Source of the DNA: Myxococcales bacterium
GTDB taxonomy: Bacteria > Myxococcota_A > UBA9042 > PHBI01 > JAAZYN01
Length of the DNA stretch: 7,505 nt
Assembly: GCA_014239625.1 (NCBI GenBank)
Contig: JAAZYN010000155.1
Location: forward strand, 1-7,505
Reading direction: 5' to 3'
Below, piece by piece: positions 6,170 through 7,505 of this stretch; position 1 is the first letter of the stretch; each line of letters begins with the position of its first letter. The position numbers and the translations under genes are program-made. The notes under the pieces are model-generated. The model was not told the DNA's origin. It saw only the letters and a program-made list of their open reading frames with translations, and did not search any database.

Positions 6170-7505
6170 TCACCGCGGGGCGGCGATGTGGTCGAAGTCT
6201 CGGTACAGATCGGCGATCCGCGAGTAGCGCTGCTCTTGGTTCTTCGCCATCGCCCGGAAGATGATGGCCTCGACACCCGCGGGCAACCCTGGCACGAACT
6301 GGCGCGGATCGGGGACGGGTTGTCGATGATGGGCCTCGAGGACGTTGCCCTCTTCGTAGGGGAAGTGACCCGTCAGCATGTAGAAGAGCATCACGCCCGA
6401 GGCGTAGATGTCCGTGCGGTGGTCGATGGCCTGCCCCATGATCTGCTCGGGCGACATGTAGGTGGGCGTGCCGGCGATCACCATCGTATGCGAGCCGCCC
6501 TGGATCGCTTTGGCCAGACCGAAGTCCATCAGCTTTACGGAGCCGTCGCTGGTGATCATGACGTTCTCGAGTTTGATGTCTCGATGGACCACGCCCTGAT
6601 CGTGCGCATACTGGAGCGCTTCGGTGAATGGCTTGAGGATGGGCAGGATGTCTGCGGGGGGCAGTGGCGCTCTGTCATCCAGATATTCCAGCAGGTCCAC
6701 CCCCTCGACATACTCCATGGCGATGTATGGCTGGCCGTCGATCTCGGACAGGTCGTACACCGTGACGATGTTCGAGTGATTGAGCTGCGCCGCCATCTGC
6801 GCCTCGCGAAAGAACCACTTCTTGGCGATCTCGCTGGGGAGCTGGGTGTTGATGATCATCTTGATCACGACGTCGCGCCCGAGCACGTTGTCCATCGCCA
6901 GATAGATGGCACCATTTCCGCCCTGACCGATCTTCCGGTTGAACGCGTAGCGTGCGCTCTGCGGCATCCCAATCTTGGCCGATAGCTGACGAAGGGCAGT
7001 GGAGTTCGGCGATGCGCGAGCCCCCGACGGTTGGGCGGGCGTCCCCGTCGACGGCGCCACGCCGAGGAGCTGGCAGAGCTGAGCCTTTTGCTGCTCCAGT
7101 GTGGGCGTCATCAGGCCCGTCTCGCCGAGCGCATCAAAGCACCGCAGCGCCTCGGAGTGCTTGTTGACCCCCATCAGGCGCTGGGCCATATCGACAAGCC
7201 AATGCCGCATCTGTTCGTCGAAGGGGCCCCCGGACTTCATGCGCCGCGCGGTCAGGCGCCTGAGCGTCGCGTATGCTCCCTCCATATTCAGATCTTCGGT
7301 GTACAGCCCGACCAGCTTGCCGTGCCCCGTCTCGAAGTCGTCACTCGTCTCGGGGACTCGCCCCAGCGCTTGTTTTGCCTCCTCGCGGCGGCCATGCGAG
7401 ATGTAGACCTTGGCCATGGTCATGAAGTCACCGAGCTGCTCCAGGAACGCCGTGGTGACCTCTAAGTCGCCCGCCTTGTAGGCCATCTCAGCGGCCCGTC
7501 GTAGC
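6170..7505 (-). CDS. Serine/threonine protein kinase with N-terminal TPR-like helices (5' end outside the window)
   Basis: This is a Hanks-type kinase that transfers ATP phosphate to Ser/Thr of protein targets. The frame has no stop up to the right edge, and residues before the first visible Met (7484-7486) read LRRAAE, continuing a helical repeat, so the gene starts beyond the window. Numbering from that Met: residues 1-145 are helical, Ala- and Leu-rich and TPR-like. A Pro/Ser/Ala-rich linker spans about 145-165. The kinase domain covers about 180-435, with glycine loop GQGGNGAIY (187-195), Lys209 in VVIK, Glu228, HRDIKLEN (301-308), DFG (321-323), SPE (345-347) and Asp359. All catalytic residues are present and an Arg precedes the catalytic Asp, so it should be active and possibly controlled by activation-loop phosphorylation. 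The protein ends right after the kinase domain, with no transmembrane segment in the visible part. It is transcribed convergently to the other genes. Substrate unknown. Confidence 0.9.
   Translation of the reverse strand, partial: LRRAAEMAYKAGDLEVTTAFLEQLGDFMTMAKVYISHGRREEAKQALGRVPETSDDFETGHGKLVGLYTEDLNMEGAYATLRRLTARRMKSGGPFDEQMRHWLVDMAQRLMGVNKHSEALRCFDALGETGLMTPTLEQQKAQLCQLLGVAPSTGTPAQPSGARASPNSTALRQLSAKIGMPQSARYAFNRKIGQGGNGAIYLAMDNVLGRDVVIKMIINTQLPSEIAKKWFFREAQMAAQLNHSNIVTVYDLSEIDGQPYIAMEYVEGVDLLEYLDDRAPLPPADILPILKPFTEALQYAHDQGVVHRDIKLENVMITSDGSVKLMDFGLAKAIQGGSHTMVIAGTPTYMSPEQIMGQAIDHRTDIYASGVMLFYMLTGHFPYEEGNVLEAHHRQPVPDPRQFVPGLPAGVEAIIFRAMAKNQEQRYSRIADLYRDFDHIAAPR

Noticed and set aside
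6077..6985. Forward open frame of 302 codons opposite the kinase
   Set aside because: The opposite strand encodes a kinase with all catalytic motifs, and the forward product starts inside the tandem repeat. It is an antisense shadow.

Overview
The window is GC-rich, strongly G/C-biased at third codon positions, and almost fully coding. It holds a type IIA topoisomerase gene pair (B subunit, then A subunit), a lipoprotein/beta-barrel-like gene coupled to the end of that pair, and, convergently on the minus strand, the 3' part of a serine/threonine kinase gene that runs off the right edge. A lipobox protein with barrel-like C-terminal strands and a terminal aromatic residue suggests an outer membrane. 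With the high GC and the TPR-plus-kinase protein, this points loosely to a diderm of the Myxococcota/Bradymonadota kind. That placement is inference, because no rRNA or other taxonomic marker is present.

Layout: 1-171 is a non-coding or gene-tail leader with an AT-richer island (about 73-146), a weak promoter candidate and a 7-bp dyad. 172-2370 is the B subunit, whose sequence resembles Gram-positive-type ParE more than GyrB. 2400-4850 is the A subunit, ParC-like because the canonical GyrA box is missing from the first C-terminal blade. 4847-6022 is an unrecognised lipoprotein overlapping parC by 4 nt. 6023-6169 is a convergent spacer with two different short tandem repeats. 6170-7505 (minus) is the kinase.

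The standout observation is an in-frame amber codon (TAG, 265-267) inside the most conserved N-terminal motif of the B subunit (RPGMYIG-stop-TGPRGLHH), where relatives have Ser. The homologous frame continues unbroken on both sides. A single C-to-A change (TCG to TAG), either real or a sequencing error, explains it most simply. Recoding or suppression is possible but unsupported by anything else here.

ParE and ParC would form the heterotetrameric topoisomerase IV that decatenates daughter chromosomes. ParE supplies the ATPase and TOPRIM modules; ParC supplies the active-site tyrosine and DNA-binding propeller. The lipoprotein is probably co-translated with them but has no evident functional link. 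I see no new defence, mobile or RNA system in the window.
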